Shown piece after piece: positions 1 through 8,113 of a stretch of DNA of 64,000 nt. Under the pieces are notes generated by a model. That model was given only the letters and a program-made list of their open reading frames with translations, was not told the origin of the DNA and made no database searches. The stretch is taken from positions 558,001 to 622,000 of the forward strand of contig NZ_CP041687.1 of assembly GCF_007362475.1 (NCBI RefSeq), read 5' to 3'. Made by a program: the position numbers and the translations under genes. This DNA comes from Chryseobacterium sp. SNU WT5. Lineage in GTDB: Bacteria > Bacteroidota > Bacteroidia > Flavobacteriales > Weeksellaceae. Position 1 is the first letter of the stretch. Each line of letters begins with the position of its first letter.

Positions 1-99
1 TAACTTTTCGGTTTCCCAATCGATAAAACCTATAAATGCTCTCAGACGTAAATTTTCTACTCGGACTATGGATAATTTTGGATTATAATTTGACCCCAT
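1..99 (-). CDS. FolB/FolX-family pterin enzyme, 5' end only
   Basis: The first 33 codons of a leftward gene that runs off the left edge, starting at the ATG at 99. The reading frame is open throughout and begins MGSNYNPKLSIVRVENLRLR, followed by AFIGFIDWETEKL. The pattern 'V-x-N-L-R-L-R-x-F-I-G' is that of the FolB superfamily. It looks closer to E. coli FolX (dihydroneopterin-triphosphate 2'-epimerase) than to FolB (dihydroneopterin aldolase), although the Trp-Glu after it recalls FolB. It lies 144 bp downstream of the folM-like gene on the same strand, which supports a pterin role. FolX versus FolB cannot be decided from 33 residues. Confidence 0.7.
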   Translation of the reverse strand, partial: MGSNYNPKLSIVRVENLRLRAFIGFIDWETEKL

Positions 100-243
100 A
101 TTTTTCTGAATTTAATTATGATTACCTGCTTCTTTACTGAAATTACTAATTAACCAAAAAGATCGCAAACATTTTTAACTATTGGTTATCATTATGATTG
201 CACTGGTTTCAATTGGCAATAGCTACCTTAAAAAAAGTGCATT

Positions 244-972
244 TTAAACAAGATGTTCTCCACCATCAATATATAGAATTTGTCCGGTAAAAAACTGACT
301 GTCCAAAATAAACTGGACTGCTTTCAAAATTTCCTCTAAATTACCTATCGTTTTCAGTGGGATATCCTTTGCTAAATTTAAAAGGTAACTTTCATCTTTA
401 CCTTCCGGTGGTAGAATTAATCCTGGAGCAATTCCATTTACCCGAATATGTGGTGCCAGTTCTACCGCAGAAATTTTGGTGAAATCTTTTAGTAATTTTT
501 TGCTCAAAATATAATCCAGATGGACCGTGCTGTTTTTAGCAACTTTGGTATCAACAAAGTTAATGACATTTCCTTTACCGAAGACCTTTGCGAAAGCTTT
601 GGTAAGAAGATAAGGGATTTTAAAATTAATCGTCATTTCTTTATCCAAAAGATCACTGCCCTCTTCTTTAAAACTGGATTTAATAAAATCAGACGCACAA
701 TTCACCAAAACATCAACCTTTATTTTCTTTTTTTTTAAATCTTGGAGAATTTGATCAAAATTATTTTCTTTCAAAAAATTAATTTGAAGCAATTCTACCT
801 TAAGACCACTATAAATTGATTCAATTTCATCTTTTAGTTTTTCGGCTTTTTCTCTCGATGAATTATAATGTAAGACTAAATTATAATCTTGTTTGGCTAA
901 ATGTACAGCGACCGCTTTCCCGATTCTGTCGGCACTTCCCGTTACTAAAGCATAATTTTTCATATTTATCAT
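244..972 (-). CDS. folM: FolM-like short-chain dehydrogenase (dihydromonapterin/dihydrofolate reductase)
   Basis: A short-chain dehydrogenase/reductase of 242 residues (239 if translation starts at the inner ATG at 963). The N-terminal TGSADRIG motif binds the NADP cofactor. The NCAS motif lies mid-protein, and YxxxK (Y-I-L-S-K) supplies the catalytic Tyr and Lys. The C-terminus 'FTGQILYIDGGEHLV' resembles the end of E. coli FolM (dihydromonapterin reductase), as does the arginine in the glycine-rich loop, typical of pteridine reductases. It probably reduces 7,8-dihydromonapterin or dihydrofolate to the tetrahydro form in the cytoplasm. It follows the flavin reductase gene by 66 bp and precedes a FolB/FolX-family gene, so the three may form one leftward unit. 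A generic SDR of other specificity is the alternative. Confidence 0.75.
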   Translation of the reverse strand: MINMKNYALVTGSADRIGKAVAVHLAKQDYNLVLHYNSSREKAEKLKDEIESIYSGLKVELLQINFLKENNFDQILQDLKKKKIKVDVLVNCASDFIKSSFKEEGSDLLDKEMTINFKIPYLLTKAFAKVFGKGNVINFVDTKVAKNSTVHLDYILSKKLLKDFTKISAVELAPHIRVNGIAPGLILPPEGKDESYLLNLAKDIPLKTIGNLEEILKAVQFILDSQFFTGQILYIDGGEHLV

Positions 973-1038
973 GGACTACATCATGCTCAAGCTAATAACT
1001 TCGATCAAGCATAATAAATTGATTACTTAAAATAGGTT

Positions 1039-1704
1039 TTAAAAACCTTCTTTTACTATAAATTCTTCTGTTATTCCTAATGCTTTCAATTGCTCTTCAA
1101 CCGCTTTCATCATGGGCGGAGGACCGCAGAGATAATAATATTTTAATTGCTTTTCGGAATACTTTTTAATTAATTCCGAAGAAATATATCCGTATTCGTA
1201 TCCTTCTATCTTTTCTTTTGATAATACATTGATGAAATTCTTGCCTAGCAGCTCGTGATAATGATCTTCTAAAATAATATCTGCTTTTTCTTTATTTGCA
1301 AAGATGAGTTTGTTCCCATCAATTTGATTTTGTTTTTCTAACTTTTTCAAGATGGCAATAAATGGTGTAATTCCTGCGCCACCCGCAATAAAAATCCCTG
1401 GTCCTTTAAAATAGATATCTCCGAAAGGACTATAAATAAGAACCTCATCTCCGGGTTTCGCAGAAAGCAACTCATTGGTCATCCCCTGATGTTCAGGATA
1501 CGTTTTAATAGTAAATTCTATATCTTCTTCTGGCAAAGAAGTAAAAGTAAAGCAATTCTTCTTCTCGCTCCAATCTGGTTTATTAAGGCCAATGTCTACG
1601 GCCTGCCCGGGCATGTAAGTTAAACCTTGCGGCTTTTCAAGAACAACACAAAGAACATCATGCGTAAGATGCTCAATCGATTTAATTTTAGTGATTTGCG
1701 ACAT
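1039..1704 (-). CDS. FAD/NAD(P)-binding ferredoxin reductase-like flavoprotein
   Basis: A 221-residue protein of the ferredoxin-NADP+ reductase superfamily. The first ~95 residues form the FAD-binding barrel: 'MPGQAVDIGL' and 'CFTFTSLP', the latter corresponding to the RxYS/T flavin site but without the usual Arg. The NAD(P)-binding half contains IAGGAGITPF near residue 108 and the C-terminal LCGPPPMM motif. No iron-sulphur domain is present, so it is a stand-alone reductase that passes electrons to an unidentified partner. It is the first gene of a leftward group with the folM-like gene 66 bp downstream. The true electron acceptor cannot be read from sequence. Confidence 0.8.
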   Translation of the reverse strand: MSQITKIKSIEHLTHDVLCVVLEKPQGLTYMPGQAVDIGLNKPDWSEKKNCFTFTSLPEEDIEFTIKTYPEHQGMTNELLSAKPGDEVLIYSPFGDIYFKGPGIFIAGGAGITPFIAILKKLEKQNQIDGNKLIFANKEKADIILEDHYHELLGKNFINVLSKEKIEGYEYGYISSELIKKYSEKQLKYYYLCGPPPMMKAVEEQLKALGITEEFIVKEGF

Positions 1705-1818
1705 GGCTACTTATTTAGGATTATAAATATACGATAAAAGAAGGGGGTTTTCTAAAACTTCGGGTACAATTTGGGTTTCTCAGCAGGATTGAATTCTGCT
1801 ATTATTATCGTAATTGAT

Positions 1819-1826
1819 TATCTTTG
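1819..1826 (+). promoter_or_regulatory. candidate -7 promoter element (TATCTTTG)
   Basis: An exact match to the Bacteroidota -7 consensus TAnnTTTG, ending four bases before the esterase ATG. No TTG -33 element is found at the usual distance. Confidence 0.45.
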
Positions 1827-1830
1827 CTTC

Positions 1831-2469
1831 ATGGATTTACAATACCTCGTACGCGAACCTCAAAATATTACTTCAAAAACACCCTTACTAATTTTATTGC
1901 ACGGGTATGGCAGTAATGAGGAAGATCTTTTCAGTTTTGAACCTACTTTGCCTGAAGACTGGTTAATAGTAAGCTTTAGAGCGCCCTTAAAAAGCGATTA
2001 CGAAGGATATTCCTGGTATGACATTGATTTAATGAATGAAGAAAACAGAATTGATGTAGCACAGGCAAAAGAGTCCATCGAAACAATCCTGGAAAATATA
2101 ATGAAGATCTCTAACCAATATGGATTAACAGAAAACCAAACCCATCTGGCGGGCTTTTCGCAGGGCGGAATTCTAAGCTATGCGCTTGCACTGAACCATC
2201 CAGAATTATTTTCTAAAGTTGCGTGCCTGAGTTGTTATCCTGAAGACAAATTACTTGCTACTATCGTAAAAGATAAAAAAAAGATTGAAAAATTAAGATT
2301 TTTCATTTCACATGGATCTGATGATGCCATCATTCCAATTGAATGGGGAAGAAAAGCGGCAGATCTATTATATGATTTAGGTGGATATTTTTCTTTCCGT
2401 GAATATATGAGCGGACACGGTGTGAATCAGAAGAACTATATGGATCTAATGGATTTCTTTAAAAAATAA
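1831..2469 (+). CDS. alpha/beta-hydrolase, phospholipase/carboxylesterase family
   Basis: Cytoplasmic alpha/beta-hydrolase of 212 residues, counted from the ATG at 1831; an earlier in-frame ATG at 1771 would add 20 residues of unlikely leader. 'LLHGYGSNEEDL' forms the oxyanion region, GFSQGG holds the nucleophile Ser, 'SHGSDDAIIP' the Asp, and 'SGHGV' the His. This order and length match the bacterial carboxylesterase/lysophospholipase family (YpfH/PF02230). The natural ester is unknown. A TATCTTTG element at 1819-1826 ends four bases before the ATG, which suggests very short or leaderless mRNA. The gene converges on the Lrp-type regulator with a 19-bp gap. Confidence 0.85.
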   Translation: MDLQYLVREPQNITSKTPLLILLHGYGSNEEDLFSFEPTLPEDWLIVSFRAPLKSDYEGYSWYDIDLMNEENRIDVAQAKESIETILENIMKISNQYGLTENQTHLAGFSQGGILSYALALNHPELFSKVACLSCYPEDKLLATIVKDKKKIEKLRFFISHGSDDAIIPIEWGRKAADLLYDLGGYFSFREYMSGHGVNQKNYMDLMDFFKK

Positions 2470-2488
2470 ATTCAATTGTGCTGAGCTG

Positions 2489-2944
2489 TTAAGGTTCAAT
2501 ACTAGTCGAGTTTTTGACTTCTTTAATCATAAAAGAGCTTTGTGTACTTGCAATATGCTGAAGGTTCGTCAATTTACTTACCATAAATTCGCGGTATTCT
2601 GCAATATCGCGCACACAAATCTTTAGAATATAATCGTAGTCACCCGACACATGAAAACATTCCAAGACTTCTGAAAATTGCATGATCTCGTTTTCAAACT
2701 GGGCAATATATTCTTTCTTGTGTTGAATTAACTTTACATGACAGAGAACGATAAAATTTTTGTTGAGGAGCTCTTTGCTGACCAGCGCCACATATTTTTC
2801 AATAATGCGTTGCTTTTCCAACTTCTTTATACGTTCAAAAACTGCTGTAACAGACAGATGTAACTCAGCAGCAAGCTGTTTGGTGGTTTTTTTTGAATCA
2901 TCCTGCAACAATAGCAGCAATTTTCTATCTTTTGAATCCAGCAT
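2489..2944 (-). CDS. Lrp/AsnC family transcriptional regulator
   Basis: A 151-residue feast/famine regulator. The N-terminal helix-turn-helix spans about residues 4-60, with 'LDSKDRKLLLLLQDDSKKTTKQLA' continuing into 'LSVTAVFERIKKLEKQRIIEKY'. The rest is the RAM ligand-binding domain ('CFHVSGDYDYILKICVRD'). Proteins of this type bind an amino acid and act as dimers or octamers. It is transcribed divergently from the Cys/Met-metabolism PLP enzyme at 3100 with a 155-bp shared control region, so methionine or another amino acid that is a substrate of that enzyme is the likely effector, by inference from position. Confidence 0.9.
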   Translation of the reverse strand: MLDSKDRKLLLLLQDDSKKTTKQLAAELHLSVTAVFERIKKLEKQRIIEKYVALVSKELLNKNFIVLCHVKLIQHKKEYIAQFENEIMQFSEVLECFHVSGDYDYILKICVRDIAEYREFMVSKLTNLQHIASTQSSFMIKEVKNSTSIEP

Positions 2945-3099
2945 TTTTGTAATATTTTCTAATTTAATTATAAAACACCCTCAAATATAAAATAATTATC
3001 GGCCAATATTCGATATTGTAGTTATATTTTCTAAAATTAACCTTTCCTCTTGTTTTTTCATTGGTATAGTTGGACTTTTATCGAAACAAAAATAACTTC

Positions 3100-4305
3100 A
3101 TGGAAGACTTTAATCCAGCCAATAATATTCAAGACTTACAGTATTTCGGTGAATTCGGTGGTGTAAACCCATCAATTTCAGACAGCTCTACCTATACTTT
3201 TCTATCAGCTAAGACCATGTTCGACACTTTTGAAGGGAATACAGAAGGTTGTTATTTATACTCACGTCACTCCTCACCAAGCAATCTTTATTTAGGTGAA
3301 GCTTTGGCACAAATGGAAGGAACTGAAAGTGCAAACGTAACTGCTTCAGGAATGGGTGCAATTACCTCTACCCTACTTCAGCTGTGTAAAAGTGGTCATC
3401 ATATAATTTCGAGCAGAACGATTTATGGTGGAACTTATGCATTCATGAAAAATTTCCTACCAGATTTTAATATCAAAACTTCTTTTGTTGACATTACCGA
3501 TTTATCAATTGTAGAAAATGCAATTAATGAAAATACAAAAGTAATTTTCTGCGAAACGGTTAGCAACCCTCTATTAGAAGTTGCAGATCTCTTTGGTTTG
3601 GCGGCGATTGCAAAAAAACATAATATTAAACTTGTTGTTGATAATACCTTTTCTCCACTTTCAATTTCGCCTACTAAATTAGGTACAGATATAACCATTC
3701 ACAGTTTAACAAAATTTATTAACGGAAGCAGCGACGCCGTTGCGGGAGTAGTTTGTGCTTCTTCTCAATTCGTCAATGATTTAAAAGATGTGAATTCTGG
3801 AGCGTGTATGTTGTTAGGTCCAACTTTGGATAGTTTGCGCGCTTCCAGCATTCTCAAAAATTTGAGAACTCTACACCTTCGAATTAGGAAACATAGCGAG
3901 AACGCACAATTTTTAGCTGAGAAGTTCGAGAAGGATGGTTTATTGGTAAAATATCCAGGACTGAAAAGTCACAAACAACATGACTTATTTACAAGCATGA
4001 TGAATACTGAATACGGCTATGGTGGCTTGCTTACCCTAGATGTGAAAACAGTAGAAAAAGCGAATCAATTAATGGAATTGATGCAAAAGGAAAATCTAGG
4101 ATACTTAGCGGTAAGTTTAGGATTCTATAAAACCCTATTTTCTGCATCAGGAAGTTCAACTTCTTCGGAAATCCCTGAAGATGAACAAAAAGAAATGGGA
4201 CTATCCCAAGGCCTTATCAGAATGTCTGTTGGATTAGACCACGATATTCAAAGAACATACGACAAGATGAAATGGTGTATGCAGCAAGTGCACCTCTTAC
4301 CATAA
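3100..4305 (+). CDS. Cys/Met metabolism PLP-dependent enzyme, methionine gamma-lyase-like
   Basis: A 401-residue fold-type I PLP enzyme of the Cys/Met metabolism family. The ATG at 3100 is preferred over an upstream TTG at 3070. Visible landmarks are 'YSRHSSPSNLYLGEALAQMEGTE', the 'ASGMGAITSTLL' cofactor-phosphate loop, 'YGGTYAFM', 'VVDNTFSP', and the Schiff-base lysine in 'IHSLTKFINGSSDA'. The N-terminal 'NPANNIQDLQYFGEFGGVNPSI' differs from MetB and MetY in this window. The divergent Lrp-type regulator suggests a catabolic role such as conversion of L-methionine to methanethiol, ammonia and 2-oxobutyrate. Family certain, exact substrate inferred. Confidence 0.8.
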   Translation: MEDFNPANNIQDLQYFGEFGGVNPSISDSSTYTFLSAKTMFDTFEGNTEGCYLYSRHSSPSNLYLGEALAQMEGTESANVTASGMGAITSTLLQLCKSGHHIISSRTIYGGTYAFMKNFLPDFNIKTSFVDITDLSIVENAINENTKVIFCETVSNPLLEVADLFGLAAIAKKHNIKLVVDNTFSPLSISPTKLGTDITIHSLTKFINGSSDAVAGVVCASSQFVNDLKDVNSGACMLLGPTLDSLRASSILKNLRTLHLRIRKHSENAQFLAEKFEKDGLLVKYPGLKSHKQHDLFTSMMNTEYGYGGLLTLDVKTVEKANQLMELMQKENLGYLAVSLGFYKTLFSASGSSTSSEIPEDEQKEMGLSQGLIRMSVGLDHDIQRTYDKMKWCMQQVHLLP

Positions 4306-4337
4306 AGTTTATAATGATGAAATAAATTTTTTCTTAA

Positions 4338-4363
4338 AACAACCACAATTTTGTGGTTGTTTT
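4338..4363. terminator. bidirectional hairpin terminator between convergent genes
   Basis: A 12-bp perfect stem (AAACAACCACAA / TTGTGGTTGTTT) followed by a T-run on the plus strand and preceded by an A-run, lying between the PLP enzyme gene and purE. It can end transcription from both sides. Confidence 0.8.
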
Positions 4364-4408
4364 TTTCGTTGCTTCCCAATTATTTATTAGTTTTTATAGG
4401 TAGAATGG

Positions 4409-4912
4409 TTACATATCGAATGTATTAGGATGTACTTTACTTATTTCTTTAACGGTACCTAAAACTTTGTCTTTTAAAGAATTTTGGTAGATTTCTAATC
4501 GATTTGAAATCTCGTGATCACAAGATCCTAAAATCTTAGCGGCTAAAATCCCAGCATTCATAGCTCCATTCAAAGCTACAGTTGCTACTGGAATTCCCGA
4601 CGGCATTTGCAAAATAGACAAAATAGAATCCCAACCGTCGATTGAATTAGAAGATAAAATTGGAACACCTATTACTGGCAACGTGGTACAACTGGCAACC
4701 ATTCCTGGTAAATGCGCTGCGCCTCCTGCTCCCGCTATAAGAACTTTTAAACCACGAGCTTTCGCAGATTTGGCATAGTCAAACATTCTTTCCGGCGTTC
4801 TATGTGCAGAAACCACGGTTAATTCATAAGGGATTTCCAATGACTTTAAAAATTCTGCCGCCTGTTCCATCACTTGCAGATCACTTTGACTGCCCATTAT
4901 TATTCCTACCAT
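4409..4912 (-). CDS. purE: PurE, N5-carboxyaminoimidazole ribonucleotide mutase
   Basis: A 167-residue class I PurE, of family-typical length, that converts N5-CAIR to CAIR in de novo purine synthesis. Signature segments are MGSQSDLQVM at the N-terminus, 'VVSAHRTPERM', 'IAGAGGAAHLPGM' and 'LPVIGVPILSS'. The ATG at 4912 is chosen over a TTG at 4924 because it begins right at the MVGIIMGS strand. The partner gene purK is not adjacent but 3.2 kb to the right on the same strand. A promoter (TTG-N18-TAACTTTG) lies 23 bp upstream, so purE is probably expressed on its own. Confidence 0.96.
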   Translation of the reverse strand: MVGIIMGSQSDLQVMEQAAEFLKSLEIPYELTVVSAHRTPERMFDYAKSAKARGLKVLIAGAGGAAHLPGMVASCTTLPVIGVPILSSNSIDGWDSILSILQMPSGIPVATVALNGAMNAGILAAKILGSCDHEISNRLEIYQNSLKDKVLGTVKEISKVHPNTFDM

Positions 4913-4934
4913 TTTTAGTATCAATTTTAAGAAT

Positions 4935-4963
4935 CAAAGTTAAGGAAATTTAAGCGTTTTCAA
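4935..4963 (-). promoter_or_regulatory. candidate promoter of purE (TTG-N18-TAACTTTG)
   Basis: On the minus strand the -7 element TAACTTTG (4942-4935) matches TAnnTTTG exactly and a TTG -33 element (4963-4961) lies 18 bases upstream. The predicted leader to the ATG is under 20 bases. Confidence 0.6.
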
Positions 4964-5103
4964 ATTACATTCAAAATTTTGCTTGCAAATCATTTAACTA
5001 GCATTAAAAGAAACTTTCAACAGCCAATACATTGCGGTAGCGTATAGCAGTTATAACTCGAATGTAGTTGATAGACAATTAATTAAAATCTTGATAAATG
5101 TAT

Positions 5104-6270
5104 TCACGAATTTACAATCGCATTTGCAACAAAAACACCGGAGCTGAAACATGCCTGCAGAAGATAACCACCAGTAGGCGCTTCCCAATCGATCATTTCA
5201 CCAACGCAATGAACATTCTGGAAATCCTTTAATTCCAGATTCGAATTTAACGCAGAGAATGCAACGCCACCTGCAGTAGAAATTACTTCATCAATCGGTC
5301 GAAAACTTAAAACCTCTATCGGAAACTTCTTGATGGTCTTTGCCAAATTATCGATATCCAAATAACTTTGCTTATCCAAAGTCTTTAAAAGATTGATTGC
5401 GGTCGTGGACAATTTTAATTTCCTTTTCAGCACAGAACTTATCTTTTCGGTGCCTTGCAACTGTGCTAAAATCTCAGTTTCCGATAAGTTCATTTTCAAG
5501 TCGATATGTAGAGTGACTGGGAAATCATGCTTTCTTGTAAATCGGTTCATGTAATAAACCGGACTTCCTTCAATACCATATTTTGTGAAGACGATCTCAC
5601 CAATTTTATGTTGCTCTTGAAAAGAAACCTTAATATTTTTCAAATACTGACCTTGCAAAGAATGAAACTTAGAATCACTATCGTAACCCGAATTTGCAGA
5701 TTGTAAGGGAGTAATTTCAATATTTTTCTTAGAAAGCGTCGGTACCCATTTCGCATCTGAACCTGTTTTTTTCCAGGATCCGCCGCCCATTGCCAAAATT
5801 AATTTCGAGTATTTTACAGAAATATTTTCTCCGTGATGTTGAAGATAAACCAAAGAATCATCAAAATCGAGAAAAGTATGATCATAATGAATGGTGACAT
5901 TCAATTTTTCTAACTGGTCCAGCCAGGCTTTTAAAACGTGAATAGGTTTGAAATTTTTCGTCGGAAATATTTTACCGGAGCTCCCGACATAAGTTGTAAT
6001 TCCAAGATCTGACAACCATTCGATAACTTTTTTATTATCAAATTGTTGAACTATATCCTGTATTGTTTTGGCTTCATATTTTTTGACGAAAGAAATAATT
6101 TCTTCATTATGAGTTAAATTAAATCCACCATTTCCAGCTACTAAAAATTTTCTTGCCGCGGCTTTATTCTGTTCATAAACCTGGACCTTAAAACCTTTTT
6201 CCGCTAAAATTTGGGCTGCCATTAATCCGGCAGGACCTGCGCCTATAATGATAATTGGTTCTTGATTCAT
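5104..6270 (-). CDS. HI0933/BaiN-like flavoprotein (TIGR03862 type)
   Basis: A 388-residue NAD(P)/FAD-dependent oxidoreductase. The dinucleotide motif GAGPAGLMAAQILAEKG is at residues ~10-26, followed by 'ARKFLVAGNGGFNLTHNE', typical of the HI0933 flavoprotein family. The C-terminal flavin motif 'CVGEMIDWEAPTGGYLLQACFSSG' is also present. No signal peptide, so cytoplasmic. Related proteins include BaiN; the reaction of most members, including this one, is unknown. It stands alone on the minus strand between purE (191 bp away) and the CYTH gene (120 bp). Confidence 0.85.
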   Translation of the reverse strand: MNQEPIIIIGAGPAGLMAAQILAEKGFKVQVYEQNKAAARKFLVAGNGGFNLTHNEEIISFVKKYEAKTIQDIVQQFDNKKVIEWLSDLGITTYVGSSGKIFPTKNFKPIHVLKAWLDQLEKLNVTIHYDHTFLDFDDSLVYLQHHGENISVKYSKLILAMGGGSWKKTGSDAKWVPTLSKKNIEITPLQSANSGYDSDSKFHSLQGQYLKNIKVSFQEQHKIGEIVFTKYGIEGSPVYYMNRFTRKHDFPVTLHIDLKMNLSETEILAQLQGTEKISSVLKRKLKLSTTAINLLKTLDKQSYLDIDNLAKTIKKFPIEVLSFRPIDEVISTAGGVAFSALNSNLELKDFQNVHCVGEMIDWEAPTGGYLLQACFSSGVFVANAIVNS

Positions 6271-6390
6271 GTTACTACAAAAGTAAGCATTTTGTTTTCC
6301 GAAAAGTAAACTATAGAAATTACCTCTGCGTCAAACTTAAGTGCGACCAAATTCAGTAATTTTTACAAAAATTAATACATTCATGACTTT

Positions 6391-6861
6391 TTACTTCCAG
6401 TCTTTATATGGATTTAAGGTCAGGTTGGAGTTGTAATACTTATCTTCTGAAGTGACTTCGCAATCAATCCATTTGGGAATAAGAAATTCTTCCGCTTCGC
6501 TTGACAATTCAATTTCTGCTACAATTAATCCTTCATTATCTCCTAAAAACTCGTCGATCTCCCATAAGTGTTCTTCAAAGGCTATTTTGTATCTTATCTT
6601 TGAAAGTTCTGTAACTGCGAACCGGTCTAACAGTTCTTTGGCCTCATCTAAAGGGACTTCATATTCGTACTCCGCTCTTGTAGCTCCTACCGAAAGTCCC
6701 TTTATAGTTAGAAAACCTTTTTGACTGGTTTGCCGAACACGTATTGTTTTATTGGGATCTGTTAATAAATAGCCTTGCCGATATAACTCACCCGCAGGTT
6801 TTTTAAGATTTTTCCATTCTTCTTTTTTAACTAAAAATTTTCTTTCTATTTCTATTCCCAT
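6391..6861 (-). CDS. CYTH-domain protein
   Basis: A 156-residue single-domain CYTH protein. The defining EIERK (ExExK) metal and triphosphate motif lies at residues 3-8 and is followed by 'YRQGYLLTDPNKTIRVRQT' and 'GFLTIKG'. Later 'YEYEVP', 'KIRYKIAFEEHLWEIDEF' and 'IVAEIELSSEAEEF' supply the remaining tunnel strands of alternating acidic and basic residues. CYTH enzymes hydrolyse inorganic triphosphate or thiamine triphosphate, or cyclise ATP. The short length and lack of a CHAD domain favour a small tripolyphosphatase-type enzyme. Substrate not determined. Confidence 0.85.
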   Translation of the reverse strand: MGIEIERKFLVKKEEWKNLKKPAGELYRQGYLLTDPNKTIRVRQTSQKGFLTIKGLSVGATRAEYEYEVPLDEAKELLDRFAVTELSKIRYKIAFEEHLWEIDEFLGDNEGLIVAEIELSSEAEEFLIPKWIDCEVTSEDKYYNSNLTLNPYKDWK

Positions 6862-6964
6862 ATTGACTATAATCTATGTACTTTTGTTTTATAAACAGTG
6901 CAAAATTAAGTGGAATTTATCGAGGCATTAGCATAACTCTGGTAAAATATATTCTTAATCTGTA

Positions 6965-6995
6965 TTGCCAATTGCTCGCATAAAATTTATCTTTG
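6965..6995 (+). promoter_or_regulatory. candidate promoter of the EamA gene (TTG-N20-TATCTTTG)
   Basis: The -33 TTG (6965-6967) and the exact -7 element TATCTTTG (6988-6995) are 20 bases apart, the usual Bacteroidota spacing. The predicted leader before the ATG at 7063 is about 60 bases. Confidence 0.6.
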
Positions 6996-7062
6996 CAAAA
7001 AGAAACTAACTGCATCTTTTTTAAGATTAGATCTCTACAGTAATTATAATCCAATTTTTTTC

Positions 7063-7965
7063 ATGCTAAAAGATCCGAAACTGGTACTTGCGATTATCAC
7101 CGTTGCGTTAGTTTGGGGAACGACCTTTTTAGGAATTCGAATTGCCGTAGAAACCATACCACCTTGGTTTGTAGCAGGAATTCGCCAGTTTTTCGCTGGA
7201 TTTATATTATTGATCATTCTTCTTGTTTCCAAAGATCTAAAATGGATCGGCTGGAAGAATTTCGGAAACCAGATTATCCTTGCTTCCTTAATGTTGGTGG
7301 TTGCGAATGGAATGACTACCGTAGCTGAAAAACATTTGTCCAGCAGTTTAGCCTCGCTCATTAGCGCAACCTCGCCTCTTGCAGTTTTTATTTTGAGTAT
7401 TGTGTTCAGTATGCAAAAATTCAGTCTACGTGGATTAGTGGGAGTTTTACTGGGATTTACCGGGATTCTTTTGATTTTTAAGGATGGTCTATTAGATTTA
7501 CTTCAACCTGAATACAGGATGGGAGTTATTTTTATGTTTATTGCCATTTCTGGCTGGGCTCTTGGGACTATTTTCACGAAGAAAATCAATCATCAACCAC
7601 AAAATATTTCTCTGAATCTTTTCTATCAATTTAGTTTTGCGGGAATTGTTCAAATCATTTTCGGACTTATTGCTGCCGATCAATCGCCTATCTCTACATG
7701 GAGTATTAAAAGTATTTTGGCAACGATCTATCTGGCTATTTTCGGATCGGTGGTGGCATTCTTCGCTTTCCATTTTGCCTTAAAGAAAATTACGCCGACT
7801 CAAATCTCGATCCTGTCTTATGTTAATACGATTATTGCTATTTTTTTGGGATGGTTAATTCTAAACGAACCCGTATCTGCAACTTTTCTAGCCGCAACCG
7901 CATTAATTATCTGCGGTGTTTTCATCACTAATTATAAACCCGGTATGTTTAAAAGAGTACCCTAA
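7063..7965 (+). CDS. EamA/DMT-superfamily transporter
   Basis: A 300-residue inner-membrane protein with ten predicted hydrophobic segments arranged as two EamA repeats, roughly residues 5-140 and 155-290. 'ALVWGTTFLGIRIAVETIPPWFVAGIRQFFAGF' is the usual opening of the first repeat, and 'GWALGTIFTKKI' starts the second. These proteins export amino acids or other metabolites, but the substrate cannot be told from sequence. It has its own promoter and converges on purK, with a strong hairpin between them. A second EamA protein occurs at 52954. Confidence 0.88.
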   Translation: MLKDPKLVLAIITVALVWGTTFLGIRIAVETIPPWFVAGIRQFFAGFILLIILLVSKDLKWIGWKNFGNQIILASLMLVVANGMTTVAEKHLSSSLASLISATSPLAVFILSIVFSMQKFSLRGLVGVLLGFTGILLIFKDGLLDLLQPEYRMGVIFMFIAISGWALGTIFTKKINHQPQNISLNLFYQFSFAGIVQIIFGLIAADQSPISTWSIKSILATIYLAIFGSVVAFFAFHFALKKITPTQISILSYVNTIIAIFLGWLILNEPVSATFLAATALIICGVFITNYKPGMFKRVP

Positions 7966-8024
7966 ATACTATTATTGAAACACGACATTCTATGTTCTGA
8001 TAATACTTTTATGAACCTAAAAAG

Positions 8025-8054
8025 CCCTCTTGTTCTTAAGACAAGAGGGTTTTT
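8025..8054. terminator. hairpin terminator after EamA gene, facing purK
   Basis: A 9-bp perfect stem CCCTCTTGT / ACAAGAGGG with a 7-base loop, followed by TTTTTA on the plus strand and preceded by an A-rich stretch, in the convergent gap between the EamA gene and purK. Confidence 0.85.
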
Positions 8055-8113
8055 ATTTATTTGTTATTTGCAGGATTTTATTTTATTTGAAAGGGAAATT
8101 GCTGTGGCAGGAT

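Noticed and set aside
520-738. Plus-strand frame of 72 codons inside the folM-like gene
   Set aside because: It is antisense to a clear SDR gene and has low-complexity composition.
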